Shown here: positions 45,262 to 55,629 of the stretch, one piece after another
Position numbering within the stretch: position 1 is the stretch's first letter
How the letters are laid out: each line of letters opens with the position of its first letter
NCBI GenBank assembly: GCA_963774945.1
Contig: CAVZHA010000015.1
Span: forward strand, 1,364,001 to 1,428,000
Source: Trebonia sp963774945
GTDB lineage: Bacteria; Actinomycetota; Actinomycetes; Streptosporangiales; Streptosporangiaceae
Length of the DNA: 64,000 bases
Direction: 5' to 3'
The notes under the pieces: model-generated
Database searches by the model: none
Told to the model about the DNA's origin: nothing
The model's input: only the letters and a program-made list of their open reading frames with translations
Position numbers and translations under genes: made by a program

Positions 45262-45750
45262 CTAGATCTTACGGAGTCCACTAAGCACCCTTTCGAGCAG
45301 GTTAAGGTCGGGGCGGCCCTCGGAGTCGTCGCGCTGGTGAATGCGCACGAGGCCGTCCGCGCTCATGTCCGCGACCAGGATCCGCGCCACGCCCAGCGGC
45401 ATCCGCAGCACGGCCGAGATCTCGGCGACGGAGCGCCAGTCGAGGCAGAACTGCAGGATCGCCTGGCACTCGGGTGCCAGAACGGATAGGTCACGCGGCT
45501 CGTACACGGACGCTGATACCAAGGCCTCAAGCGCGAGCTTGTACCTCGGCTGGGTCCGGCCGCCGGTCACGGTGTACGGGCGGACTAGCCGCGTCGCGCC
45601 GCTCTCTTCCTCGGCCGGATACTGCTGCTGCTGCGCTGGGGGGTACGGCTGGCGCTGCGGCTGCGGCTCGTCCCATGGCCCGGCCCGTCCAGGACCTTGC
45701 CACGCGGGCGAGCCGCGGTCGTCACCGCCGCGGCCGAGCCCGGCCACCAT
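45262..45750 (-). CDS. cvnC: Conservon DUF742 protein CvnC
   Basis: A Gln/Pro-rich N-terminus of about 50 residues precedes the DUF742 domain: RLVRPYTVTGGRT, LALEALVSAS, ECQAILQFCLDWRSVAEISA and LRMPLGVARILVADMSADGL, which forms a winged helix, ending LLERVLSGLRKI. The family is specific to actinobacterial conservons and links the roadblock and GTPase members. The start may be the GTG one codon later (45747), since GAGGGG is very close to the ATG. The CvnD start follows 37 bp after the stop. Confidence 0.92.
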   Translation of the reverse strand: MVAGLGRGGDDRGSPAWQGPGRAGPWDEPQPQRQPYPPAQQQQYPAEEESGATRLVRPYTVTGGRTQPRYKLALEALVSASVYEPRDLSVLAPECQAILQFCLDWRSVAEISAVLRMPLGVARILVADMSADGLVRIHQRDDSEGRPDLNLLERVLSGLRKI

Positions 45751-45780
45751 GCCCCTCAGTCATGGGATTCGCCGATGGCA

Positions 45781-46218
45781 TCATCGCCGACCGTCTCCCG
45801 GCATCGCGCCCTGCATGACACCACCGCGCGCGGCCGGGGTGAGTACCCGGCCCGCGCGCTCTACCAGCAGGGTCATCTCGTAGGCGACAAGTCCGAGATC
45901 GCAGGTGGAGGCCGCGAGCACGGCCAGGCTGGCGCCGTTGCTGATCGCCATGATGACGAGCACGCCGCGCTGCATCTCGACCACGGTCTGCACGACCGCG
46001 CCGCCTTCGAAGACCCGGGACGCACCCTGGGTCAGGCTGGTCAGGCCCGATGTGACCGCAGCGAGCTGATCCGCGCGCTCCTGGGGGAACCCCGCGGAGA
46101 ACGCGAGCGGAAGACCGTCCGACGAGACGACGACCGCATGGGCCACGTCCGGGACCCGCTCCACGAAGTTCGTGATCAGCCAGCTGAGGTCCTGGACCGG
46201 GCGTCCTGGCGTGCTCAC
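45781..46218 (-). CDS. cvnB: Conservon roadblock/LC7 protein CvnB
   Basis: The 145-residue protein has the roadblock/LC7 fold pattern: LSWLITNFVERVPDVAHAVV, SSDGLPLAFSAGF, ADQLAAVTSGLTSLTQGAS, then QTVVEMQRGVLVIMAISNGA and LGLVAYEMTLLVERAG. Such proteins dimerise and act as GTPase-regulating scaffolds. It lies between the kinase and DUF742 genes, with gaps of 76 and 30 bp, in the canonical cvnABCD order. Confidence 0.92.
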   Translation of the reverse strand: MSTPGRPVQDLSWLITNFVERVPDVAHAVVVSSDGLPLAFSAGFPQERADQLAAVTSGLTSLTQGASRVFEGGAVVQTVVEMQRGVLVIMAISNGASLAVLAASTCDLGLVAYEMTLLVERAGRVLTPAARGGVMQGAMPGDGRR

Positions 46219-46294
46219 GCGCGCTCCTCTCCTCGCCCGAACATACAGGCGCCTCCTCGTGTCCTGATTGCTCTATCCGTGGGTCTCATCCGAC

Positions 46295-49200
46295 TTATGG
46301 CTCCTCGTTCTGAGATGCGGTGGCACGCGCGTCGCGTACGCCACGCTGGAAGCTCGCCATCCGGCTGCGGATCGTCTCCGCCGACCGGGCTGGCGGCGCG
46401 CTGTCCGTCTCGTCGCCGCCACTGCTACCGCCGACCGATCCGGGCACGAGGTTAGCCCTCGGGGTGCGCTTTGGCAGCCCGGCCGTCGTGGTTTCATCCG
46501 ATGCAGGCTGCTGCGGCCACCCGAGCGGCCCGATATCCCTCGTCCGCCGGGGAGCTCCAGGTCTGCGCCGGCCGCGACGGCGCGGCCGGGGCGGCGTGCC
46601 GAGCTGGAGCTCAGCGAGGCGTTGCCGCTCCGCCGGAACCAGTCCGACTCAAGCGAGTCGAAGATCGGCAGCCGCTGGTCCTGCGTCGCGCCGACGGCCG
46701 GCGGGATCGTGACCTGGCTGCCGTCGGAGCCGCCGATGCCGTTGCCGAGACCGGGCGGCGCGCTCGGGACCGGGCCCGCGGCGGCCGAGCCGCCGTCGCC
46801 GCCGAGGGCCGGCAGCCGGGTGGTGCCGAAGTCGCTCGACGCCGATTTCCTCGGTGCCGAAACCGTCGCCGCCGAACATCGACCCGCCGCCGCTGGCGGG
46901 CCGTTGCCGTCCGGTCGGTCCGAGGGGGTTGCTGCCGGGCGTGCGCACCGGCAGCGAGCCGCCCGGGACCTCGATCGTGGAGCCGTTGCCGCTGCCGCCG
47001 CTGCTGCGCCCGGCCTGCGCCGTTGCCGAGGCCGTCGGCGCCGGCGTTGGCGTGGCGCCGTTGGCGGCGTTGCCGCCCGTGCCCTGGCTGCCGACGCCGA
47101 AGGCGCTGAAGCCGCCGTTGCCGTTTCCGTTCCCGGCGCTGCCGTTGCCGTCTGCCCGTTGCCGCCGCCGCCAGGCCGGGGGATGCGCGAGGCGGTGGCC
47201 GCCGCGCTGCCCAGGCCGCCGGGAGCGCCGGACCGCCAGGGCCGGCCCGGCCCGCCGGGCCCCGCCAGGCCGACCGGGCCGCCGAACGGCCGGGGCCGGG
47301 GCTGAGGGTCGGCGGTCGGCGCGGACAGCGAGGGCGCGGGGCCGTAGTCGTCGGCCTCGAACTTGCGCAGCCGGCCGAGCGGCTGCGCCGACTCCGGCGC
47401 CGCGACCGACTCGGGCAGCCAGATCAGCGCGGTGAGGCCGCCGGACTGGGCGTGCCGCAGCCGGACCCGGACGCCGTGCCTGGCCGCCAGGCGGCCGACC
47501 ACGAACAGGCCCATGCGGCGGGAGACGGCGACGTCGACCACCGGCGGGTTGTCCAGCCGCCAGTTCGCGTGCGCCATCTCCTGCTCGGAGATGCCGACGC
47601 CGTTGTCGGTGATGTCGAGCAGCACGCCGCCGCTGGTCAGCGGCTGGCCGGTCACGTACACCTGGGTGTCTTCGGGCGAGAAGGTGGTCGCGTTCTCCAC
47701 GATCTCGGCCACGAGGTGGACGACGTCGTTGACCGCCTGGCCGATGACCTGGATGCCGGGCTGGACGTTGAGCACGACCCGCTCGTACTGCTCGATCTCG
47801 GAGATCGCGGCGCGGAGCACGTCGACCAGCGGCACCGGCTGGCTCCAGCGGCGGCTGGCGGCCTCGTGGCCCGCGAGGACCAGGAGGTTTTCCGAGTTGC
47901 GGCGCATACGAGTGGCCAGGTGGTCCAGCCGGAACAGGCTGGACAGCCGGTCGGCGTCCTGCTCGGTCTGCTCCAGGTTGTCGATCAGGGAGAGCTGGCG
48001 CTCGATCAGGGACTGGCTGCGGCGCGACAGGTTGACGAACATCGCGTTCAGGTTGCCGCGGAGCATGGCCTCGTCGGCCGCCAGCCGGACCGCTTCCCGG
48101 TGGACCTGGTCGAAGGCCCGCGCCACCTCGCCGATTTCGTCGGTCGAGTTGACGCCGATCGGCTCGATCTCGGCGGAGGCGTCGCCGCCCTCGCTCTGGC
48201 TCAGCCGGCGGACCATGTCCGGCAGCTTGCGTGCCGGCCACCTCGAGGGCGTCGGCCCGCAGCTTGCGCAGCGGGCGGATCATCGACCGGGCCACGAAGG
48301 TGGTGATCAGCAGGACCAGGAGCAGCAGCAGCAGGGTGGCGACGGAGACGATCGATCGCGCTGCGCAGCGCGGACTGCGCGAGCGAGTTGGCCTGCGACT
48401 GGATCTGCGCCGACGAGGCCGCTCGGGCCGTTGCTGACCTTGCGCATGTCGGTGATCTGCGCGGTCTTGCGTCGTCCACCAGCACGCGGCCGGCGGTCTC
48501 GCGTGGTGCAGCTCTGCTGGGCGCCGATCTGCAGCGTCGCCGTGTTCGCGGTGGCGATGGCGAGCGACTCGGCGCTCTCCGCCTCGTCCACGTTCTGACC
48601 GGAGACGGTGTTGTTCAGCGTCTGCTGCTCGCCGACCGAGGCCACCGCGTCGAACTGGGCTGTGTCGGCCGCCTGCTGGGCGACCGCCTGGTTCAGGTCG
48701 GTGAGCGCGGTCGGCGTCAGGGTCGGCGGCGTGCTCTCCAGCGCCTGGTACAGGTAGGCCCGCTGCAGCGAGGCGTCGTCCTCCATGTGCAGCAGCGCGT
48801 TGAGCACGGTGACGTCGGACTGCAGGGTGGCGTTGCCGGTGCCGGCCGCGACGTCGTCGCTGAACGTGATGAACGGCTGGAGCAGCCGCAGGTCGTAGTT
48901 CTGGATGATCGACAGGGCCGGGGTGAGGGTGGACATCGCGGCCTTGCGGATGTTCGGCAGGTCGCTGATGTCGGCCAGCACGCCGTTGCAGGTCGATGAC
49001 CGTCTGCGCGCGGTAGCCGCTGCCGTTGATGACCGCCGCCGCGTCGCGTCGCGATCTGGCTAGTCGTCGCCGTGGTCAGGTTCTGGTCGTTGGTCGCGGT
49101 CTGCTTCAGCGTGGCGTTGGCTGCGCCCGCTGGCGACGTAGCCGACGGTCGCGTCGCGCTCGTCGGCGATCTGCCCGGTCGCGGTGACCACGAGGGCGTT

Positions 49201-49582
49201 CAGGTTCGCCAGGGTCTGCACCCGCTTGAACGACTCGTAGTTGTTGACCGAGCCGACGATCTGGATCACGCCGAGGATCAGGGCGGTGATGGTCGGCACG
49301 GCGATGATCGCGACGAGCCGCCAGCGCACGCGCCAGTTGCTGATCGAGAACGGCGAGCCCTTGCGGCCGCCACCGGACGCGGCGTTGCCTGCAGTCGCGG
49401 CGGCGTTACGGCGAGCCTGCGACAGCGGGACCGGCAGTCCGCCCTGCGCGGGGTCGCCAAGAGCTGCCCGGGCCGACCTGGCCTGGGCCGACGGCCAGCG
49501 GTCCGCTCTGCGGCGGGGCTCCGCTTCCGTTGAGCGGAAGATCGGGGGCCTGCGTCTGCAGACCGCCGTTTCCGTTGGTCAT
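46295..49582 (-). CDS. cvnA: Conservon sensor histidine kinase CvnA, multiply frameshifted
   Basis: The start is ATG 49582 (MTNGNGGLQTQAPDLPL). Domains in order, spread over several frames: a Pro/Gly-rich cytoplasmic N-terminus, a membrane helix (WRLVAIIAVPTITALILGVI), a nitrate/nitrite-sensor-like extracellular helical domain (LADISDLPNIRKAAMSTLTP, LLQPFITFSDDVA), a second helix, HAMP, a dimerisation helix (NLSRRSQSLIERQLSLIDNL) and HATPase_c with NATTFSPE, ITDNGVGI and MGLFVVGRLAARHG. The tail is low complexity, and the canonical ending GLPKRTPRANLVPGSVGG to ATASQNEEP stops at TAA 46295. At least seven frame breaks occur (for example near 49450, 49130, 48985, 48480, 48360, 48230, 47150), mostly in G/C runs. 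Sequencing error is the simplest cause. Confidence 0.82.
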
Positions 49583-50183
49583 CGAACGTCTACGCACTGC
49601 GCTTACACCTCGCAGCTCCAAGGGCAACCTGGACAAGCACAGGGCAACTCTTCCAGCTAGCGCTACAAATCGGGTAGGGACATATAACCATCAAACGGCC
49701 GCCCGCGACCCGGCATTCACCGGGAATAGCCCTGAACTTTGACGAACGCCCACCCCGTCCACCCCAGTTGGGCTAGGCCGCCATGGCCTGCGCAGCTTAG
49801 GGAAGGCTACCCCGGTACTAGGCTCGATGACTCAGAAACCACACAGAAGCCTACGCGCTCCACACCTAGCATGAAACCCCCAGCGCGGGGGCGATCATCG
49901 GGGGCTGAACCCGGAACCCGGCGCCGCCGGAAGATCTGGGTAGCGTCGCGATGATCTGGGTGGCGTCGGCGGGCAACGCCCATCTCCTTATCCCTAGCCG
50001 AGCTCGCCTCGCGAGAGCGCCCGCGGGCTGCGGGCCCCCGCGGCGGACATAGCACAGGGCCGACCGACCGTCCAGTAGCGCGGCACGGGGGATGGGACAC
50101 GTTCGGGCAACGGAAGAGTACTGCGCTAACCGGCAGGTTGGCGGTATGGTAGCTGGCAACGGCTACCGGCTTCGAACGAGGAG
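49583..50183. other. Divergent promoter region between the conservon and the FHA gene
   Basis: No coding frame with motifs is present. An imperfect direct repeat, ATCTGGGTAGCGTCG and ATCTGGGTGGCGTCG, occurs at about 49934 and 49952. The upstream signals of both divergent transcription units must lie here. Confidence 0.4.
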
Positions 50184-50720
50184 ATGGCGATCCTGACCTG
50201 CCCAAACTGCGGCATCGGGGTGCAGCCGGAGGACCTGATCTGCTTCCGGTGTGGCGCAAACCTGCCGCACGCCCCATTCCCCGACGACGACATCCCGTCG
50301 CCGACGGTGTCACAGCAGTACATCCGCCAAGGCGGTGACAGCGGCCCGCAGCGGCGCCGCCCGTCGCTGGTCCTGCTCCGGATCGCGTTCCCGACCGGCA
50401 ACGTCGACGTCCCGGCCGGCACCTCCGTCATCCTCGGTCGCGACCCGGCCCAGTCGCTGGTAGCGGCCGCGTTCGAGCAGTACGACAACGTGTCGCGCAA
50501 GCACGCGACGGTGGTGGTCGACGACGCCGGGCGGGCCACCATCCGGGACGAGGGATCGACCAACGGCACGTTCGTGAACGGCGAGCGGGTGATGCCTTAC
50601 ACCGAGGTCCGGCTCGTCGACGGCGACCAGATCCGGCTCGCGGCGGACGTGACGGGTGACGTGTCTCTGCCCAGAGGCGAGACCGATCCCGCTAGCCTTA
50701 GCCGTAACGGCTTCGTCTGA
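50184..50720 (+). CDS. Zinc-ribbon/FHA-domain protein
   Basis: An N-terminal ribbon (CPNCGIGVQPEDLICFRCG, four Cys) precedes a Pro-rich linker and an FHA domain: SVILGRDPAQ with the conserved Gly-Arg near residue 86, VSRKHATVVVDD with Ser-x-x-His, and EGSTNGTFVNGERV. FHA domains bind phosphothreonine. No transmembrane helix is evident. It is 63 bp upstream of the Gln-repeat membrane protein and codirectional with it, the AAA ATPase and the TPR protein, suggesting a phospho-regulated complex at the membrane. Confidence 0.87.
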   Translation: MAILTCPNCGIGVQPEDLICFRCGANLPHAPFPDDDIPSPTVSQQYIRQGGDSGPQRRRPSLVLLRIAFPTGNVDVPAGTSVILGRDPAQSLVAAAFEQYDNVSRKHATVVVDDAGRATIRDEGSTNGTFVNGERVMPYTEVRLVDGDQIRLAADVTGDVSLPRGETDPASLSRNGFV

Positions 50721-50783
50721 CAGACCTGGCCCTTGTAAACACGACTGCACGTCGTCGCGTCGCCAGGAACGGAACACCTAGTC

Positions 50784-52670
50784 ATGTCGTCTGCGTCAGA
50801 TACGCCCCGGTACCCTGCAGGCCCGGGCGGACCGAACGGGCCCGGCCTGCGATCTTCCCGCCGCGGGCGCGGGCCTGTCGGCCGGGGAGCCCGGCGTCGG
50901 CCGGCGACGGTAACCCGGCTCGGGGCGGCGCGGGCGGACCTGGCGCCGGTTACCAGGTCCCGGGCGCGATGGCAGAGACGTCGTCGGGCGACTCCTGGTT
51001 CACGCCGTCCGGCCCGACACAGCAGGATGAGCGGCCGGGCCAGCCGTCGCTGTGGCAGGGCGGGGCCGGCGACGGGAGCCCGCAGCCGAACGGCTACCCG
51101 GCTCAGGACGGTTACCCGGCTCAGGACGCCTACGGCCGGGACGGCGGCTACGGCGGGGAGAGCGGCTACGGCGGGGAGAGCGGCTACGGCGATCCCGCCG
51201 GGTACGGCCCGCCCAGCGGATACGACTCTCGGCCGGGGACAGCGCCTTCGACCGGCGGATTCCCGGGTGCTCAGACCGGCGGGTTTCCCGGCCATTCCGC
51301 GCCGTCGGGGCAGGGCGCATTCCCTGGCTCGTCTCAGTTCCAAGACCCCGCGCAATTCCAGGGGTCAACCCAGTTCCAGGGCCGGGCCGAGTTCGAGGGG
51401 CCGACTCAGTTCCAGGACCCGGCGCCGTTCCAGGGGCGGGGGCAATTCCAGGCGCCCGCGCAGTTCCAGGATCCGGCGCAATTCGAGAATCCAGGGCAAT
51501 TCCAAGCACCGGCGCAATTCGCGGGACCGACGGAGCCGGAGGGATCGGGGCAGCTCCAGCGGCGGGGGCAGTTCCAGGATCCGTTCCAAGATCCCGGACG
51601 GTTCGCGGGATCTGGGCAGCCGCAGGGTCTCGGGCGGACCGAGGACTTCGGCCAATTTGACGGCCTCGCGCAACGGCAGGGCCTCGGGCGGTACCAAGAC
51701 CCCGGGCAGCCTCAGGGTCCCGGCGGTTATGACGGACCCGGCCAGCGCCAGGGCGCCGGGCAGTATCAAGGTCCGGGCGACTATCAGGACCCCGGCCGGT
51801 ACGAGGATCTGGGTCGGCCCCAGGGTCCCGGCGAGTACCAGGGCCGCCGTCAGCTCCAGGCCCCCGGAGGATACGAAGATCCCGGACGGCCCACGGGTCC
51901 CGGACAGTACCAGGGCCCCGGCCAGCTTCAGGATCGCGGTGAGTACCAAGGCCGTCGTCAGCTCCAGGCCCCCGGGGGGTACGAAGGCCCCGGACGGCCC
52001 ACGGGTCCCGGCGACTATCAAGGTCCACGGCAAATCGAGGGGACCGGACCGTTCCGCGGGCCCGCCCGGCAGACCGGATCATTCCCCGGGGCCACCCGGC
52101 AGACCGGCGGCTATCGCGCCCAGCCGGGCGAACTCACTGACCGGTCACGCGACCAGTACGGCGGCTTCCAGCCGGAGCGCGGGTCCGGCGCCAGAACCGG
52201 TTCGCAGCCCAGCGCGAGGCGACCCGACCGGGCGCGGCCTCCGGCCGGCTTGCCCGGCCGGGAGCAAGCGCTCCTGGTGGCGCAGGAAGCGCGTGCTCAT
52301 CGGCGGCGTCCTCGCGCTCGCGGTGATCGCGGCGGCGGCCGTGTTCGTCCAGGGCAGGCTGCACAGCGGGTCGTCCGACCCCGGCTGCCAGGCGTACGCG
52401 AACACCGCCCTGCCCGCCTATAACAAGGCGGTCAACGTGCTCAACAGCCAGGCCGCGCAGAGCACGCTCAGCGCGGACATGACGACCGCGGTCAACGACC
52501 TCAGCAGCGCGGCCAAGCAGGCGCGGTCCGCGTCGGCCAAGTCCGCCCTCGGCGCCATGCTGACCGAGCTCACCACCGTCCGGGCGGACGTCGCCTCCGG
52601 TTCGGTCCCGACGGCGGTGGTCAAGGCGCTCAACGCCGACTCCACGCACGCCGACAGCGTCTGCTCCTAA
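50784..52670 (+). CDS. Gln/Pro/Gly-repeat single-pass membrane protein, frameshifted
   Basis: The start (MSSASDTPRYPAGPGGPNGP) and the C-terminal part are in one frame, and the long central repeat region is in another, so two compensating breaks lie near 50870 and 52265. The centre is tandem low-complexity sequence (QFQDPAQFQGSTQFQGRAEF, later GQYQGPGDYQDPGRYEDLGR). Then come a basic stretch, one membrane helix (RVLIGGVLALAVIAAAAVFV) and an extracellular helical domain of about 100 residues bracketed by Cys (DPGCQAYANTALPAYNKAVN to HADSVCS). The architecture is a cytoplasmic disordered arm plus an external four-helix-like sensor. I do not recognise the family. Confidence 0.7.
   Translation: MSSASDTPRYPAGPGGPNGPGLRSSRRGRGPVGRGARRRPATVTRLGAARADLAPVTRSRARWQRRRRATPGSRRPARHSRMSGRASRRCGRAGPATGARSRTATRLRTVTRLRTPTAGTAATAGRAATAGRAATAIPPGTARPADTTLGRGQRLRPADSRVLRPAGFPAIPRRRGRAHSLARLSSKTPRNSRGQPSSRAGPSSRGRLSSRTRRRSRGGGNSRRPRSSRIRRNSRIQGNSKHRRNSRDRRSRRDRGSSSGGGSSRIRSKIPDGSRDLGSRRVSGGPRTSANLTASRNGRASGGTKTPGSLRVPAVMTDPASARAPGSIKVRATIRTPAGTRIWVGPRVPASTRAAVSSRPPEDTKIPDGPRVPDSTRAPASFRIAVSTKAVVSSRPPGGTKAPDGPRVPATIKVHGKSRGPDRSAGPPGRPDHSPGPPGRPAAIAPSRANSLTGHATSTAASSRSAGPAPEPVRSPARGDPTGRGLRPACPAGSKRSWWRRKRVLIGGVLALAVIAAAAVFVQGRLHSGSSDPGCQAYANTALPAYNKAVNVLNSQAAQSTLSADMTTAVNDLSSAAKQARSASAKSALGAMLTELTTVRADVASGSVPTAVVKALNADSTHADSVCS
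51328..52080 (+). repeat. Coding tandem repeat, Q-F/Y-Q-x-P type
   Basis: About 30 imperfect units, mostly of 7-9 codons, alternate Gln-Phe/Tyr-Gln with Pro/Gly and Asp. Early units use QFQ and later ones QYQ or RYE, which suggests sequential expansion. Confidence 0.65.
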
Positions 52671-52759
52671 CCGCGCGACGCGATTGCCAAGACCGTACCC
52701 ATGGGGTCCTCGCTGCCCATACTGTGGAAGTGTGGCAGCCAACTCCCCGGAACCGGCCC

Positions 52760-54171
52760 ATGGAACCTGACCCGCTCCTTGACAGCCTGCGGAACGCCGT
52801 CGCCGCGATGCCCGACGACGTGCCGCTGCGCCTGCACCTGGCGGCTCTGCTGCTGCGCGGCGAGCAGCGGGACGAGGCGGTGCGGCACCTCGGCGCCGTG
52901 CTGCAGCGCGATCCGGGGAACGCCGAGGCGCTGGCGATGCTCACGACCGGCACGCCCGCGACTTCCGGGCCGCCCGGGACAACGGCGGGATCGCCGTCGG
53001 CTCAGGCCGCCGATCTGCCTCCGTCTGCCCCGGCTGATCTCGATCTTTCTCCCGAACGGTCGCGGGGTGCCCCGGCCGACCCGAATTCCCCTCCCGGCGT
53101 TGCCGACGGCAGGGGCGAGCGGGACGACGATAAGGCCGGGCCGGCCTCGCCGTCGGGCGATCCGGCCGAGGGCTATGACTGGTCGCAGGCCGAGGACGAG
53201 CTGCGGGACGTGCTGCCGACGATGTTCGTGGGCGAGGCGGCGGGGTCGGTCTCGGCCGGCCTCGACGAGGCCGGCGCGTATGACGCTGAGCACACCGGGC
53301 TGACCCTGGCCGACGTGGCCGGCCTGGACGAGGTCAAGAAGCGGCTCGAGGCGGCTTTCCTCGCCCCGATGCGCAACCCCGAGCTGCGCAAGCTCTACGG
53401 CAAGTCGCTCCGCGGCGGGCTGCTGCTGTACGGGCCGCCCGGCTGCGGCAAGACGTTCGTCGCCCGCGCGGTCGCGGGCGAGCTCGGCGCGCGGTTCATC
53501 ACGGTGTCGTTCGCCGACCTGATCGACATGTTCGTGGGCCGGTCCGAGCGCAACATTCACGACCTGTTCGAGGTGGCACGGCGGAACGCGCCCTGCGTGG
53601 TCTTCCTCGACGAGGTCGACGCGATCGGGCAGAAGCGGTCCCAGCTGCGGAACACGCCGATGCGCTCGGCCGTCAACCAGCTGCTGCTCGAGCTTGACGA
53701 CGTGGCGTCGGACAACACCGGGGTGTTCCTGCTGGCGGCGACCAATCACCCGTGGGACGTCGACTCCGCGCTGCGGCGGCCCGGGCGGTTCGACCGGACG
53801 CTGCTGGTGCTGCCGCCGGACGGACCCGCGCGCGAGGGCGTGTTCCGGTTCCACCTGCGGGACCGGCCGGTCGCCGGGATCGACCTCGGCCGCCTGTCCC
53901 GGCTGACCGACGGCTACTCGGGGGCCGACATCGCGCACGTCTGCGAGACCGCCGCCGAGCGGGCGCTGCTCGACTCGGTCAGCCGGGGCGAGCCCCGGCT
54001 GATCGGGCAGGCCGACCTGGAGGCGCCGTCACCGAGGTCAAGCCGTCGCTCGGCACCTGGTTCGAGACCGCCCGAAATGTGGCGCTGTTCGCGAACGAGG
54101 GCGGCGCATACGATGATCTGGTGGCATACCTGCGCAAGCGACGGCTGATCTTACGGAAACCGGTGACTTGA
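52760..54171 (+). CDS. AAA+ ATPase with N-terminal TPR (FtsH/CDC48-like core), frameshifted at its end
   Basis: From MEPDPLLDSLRNAVAAMPDD an N-terminal TPR pair (LRLHLAALLLRGEQRDEAVR) is followed by a disordered acidic linker and an AAA domain: Walker A YGPPGCGKT near residue 230, Walker B VVFLDEVDAIG, sensor 1 FLLAATNHP, arginine finger RRPGRFDR and a GYSGADIAHVCETAAERAL lid. A single missing base near 54024 (DLEA then VTEVKPSLGTWFETARNV) moves the end to 54171. There is no protease domain or second ring, so it is a one-ring ATPase, probably driving remodelling of partners. It overlaps the next start by 4 bp. Confidence 0.85.
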
Positions 54172-55629
54172 CGGAGCTGAGACAGGAGCTGGCGCGAGCC
54201 GCCACCATGCTCGACCTCGGGCGCTACGACGAGGCCTCGACGCTGCTCGCCCGCCTCGTCTCGACCGAGCCGGACAGCGGCCGGGCCTGGTGCCTGTTCG
54301 CCCGCGCGCACCTCGGCGCCGACCGCTACGCCGAGGCGGTCGAGGCCGCCAACCGGGCGGCGGCGATCGAGCCGGGCGAGGAGTGGCCGCACCGGCTCGC
54401 CTCCAACGCGCTGATGCACCTGGGCAACCACGCCGAGGCGCTGCGGGCGGCCTCCGAGTCGCGGCGGCTCGCGCCCGGCGTACTGGCAGACCCACGTGTG
54501 CGTCGCCCAGGCGGCGCTGGCGGCCGGGCAGCCCGCCCTGGCCGCGACCGCCGCCGCCGAGGCCCGCAGGCTGGCCCCGAACGAGCCCGACGTGCACTTC
54601 CTGTCGGGCAAGGTCGCTCTCGCCCGCGGCGACCTGGTCTCCGCCCGCGGTCACCAGGAGCGCGCGCTCGCGCTCGACCCGGTGCACAGCGGGGCGATGA
54701 ACGAGCTCGGCCGGATCAGGCTGCGGCGGCACGACACGATCGGCGCGATCAGGCACTTCATCAGCGCCGCGCGGACCACGCCGGGCGAGCACATCTACTC
54801 GCGCAACATCGACGTGGTCATCATCAGGTCGGTGTCGCGGCTGATCTACATCTTCATGCTGATCGCGCTGATCATGCTCTGGATCCCGGCGGTGACCCAC
54901 GTGGACCGGCTGCCGCTCGCCCTCGGCTTCGCCGGGGTCGCGGTGGCGCTGCTGGCGATCTCCGGCGTCATGGTCGCCCGGCTGCCGCGCGAGGCGCGGC
55001 ACCTGGTCCGCCGGACGGTGCTCAGCCGCCGGGTCGCCACCGCCCTGGCGGTCGCCGTCGGCGGGGTCGCGATCGCGTTCGCCGCGGTGGCGTTCGTCCC
55101 GGCCGACGAGCTGCCGCAGACGCTGCCGATCGCCATCATCATCACGGTCGCCGCGCGGATCACCGCCACCGCCCGGCTCCGCTCCGGCGGCGGCGGGCGG
55201 CGGCGGCAAGAACCAGCCGGGCGGCCGCGAGGGCAGGAACCAGTGGCCGGGTCGCAGGACCAGCCCGACCCAGCCGTTCCCGCCCACCCGACGCCGCTAA
55301 TCCCCGCGTCGCGCTCGTCCCGCCGTCTCTCTCGTCCCGCCGTCTCTCTCGTCCCGCCGTCTCTCTCGTCCCGCCACCTCTCTCGTCCCGCCACCTCGCT
55401 GGTCCCGCCACCTCGCTGGTCCCGGCTGCGATGGCCGCCCCGGCGGCCGGACGTTGCGGCCTTGTGGCCCACCGGCACGTCTCTACCGGGCCCGTGGCCC
55501 ACAGGGCCCGAACGGATCTGGCCCGGGGGGCCACAGGGCCCGAACGGATATGGGTCAGGGGGCCACAGGGCCCATACGGTGACGGCCCAGGGTGGGGAAC
55601 GGGGCTGGGCGGCGTGCCATGATGGTGCG
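54168..55629 (+). CDS. TPR-repeat membrane protein, frameshifted and with unresolved 3' end
   Basis: The TTG start overlaps the AAA stop (54168-54171). TPR units (MLDLGRYDEASTLLARLVST, YAEAVEAANRAAAIEPGEEW, HAEALRAASESRRLAPG) continue, after an extra base near 54480, as YWQTHVCVAQAALAAGQPAL and further repeats. Four hydrophobic helices follow (RLIYIFMLIALIMLWIPAVT, LALGFAGVAVALLAISGVMV, ATALAVAVGGVAIAFAAVAF, LPIAIIITVAA). After the last helix the frame has no stop before the DinB gene and crosses a 17-bp tandem repeat. The true end is probably soon after 55200 and hidden by an indel. It likely partners the AAA protein. Confidence 0.72.
55316..55417. repeat. 17-bp tandem repeat, six units
   Basis: Units begin CGTCCCGCCGTCTCTCT and diverge to GGTCCCGCCACCTCGCT. 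The 17-bp period is not a multiple of three, which argues against selected coding function. A second short repeat of the GCCACAGGGCCC type follows at about 55490-55575. Confidence 0.8.
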
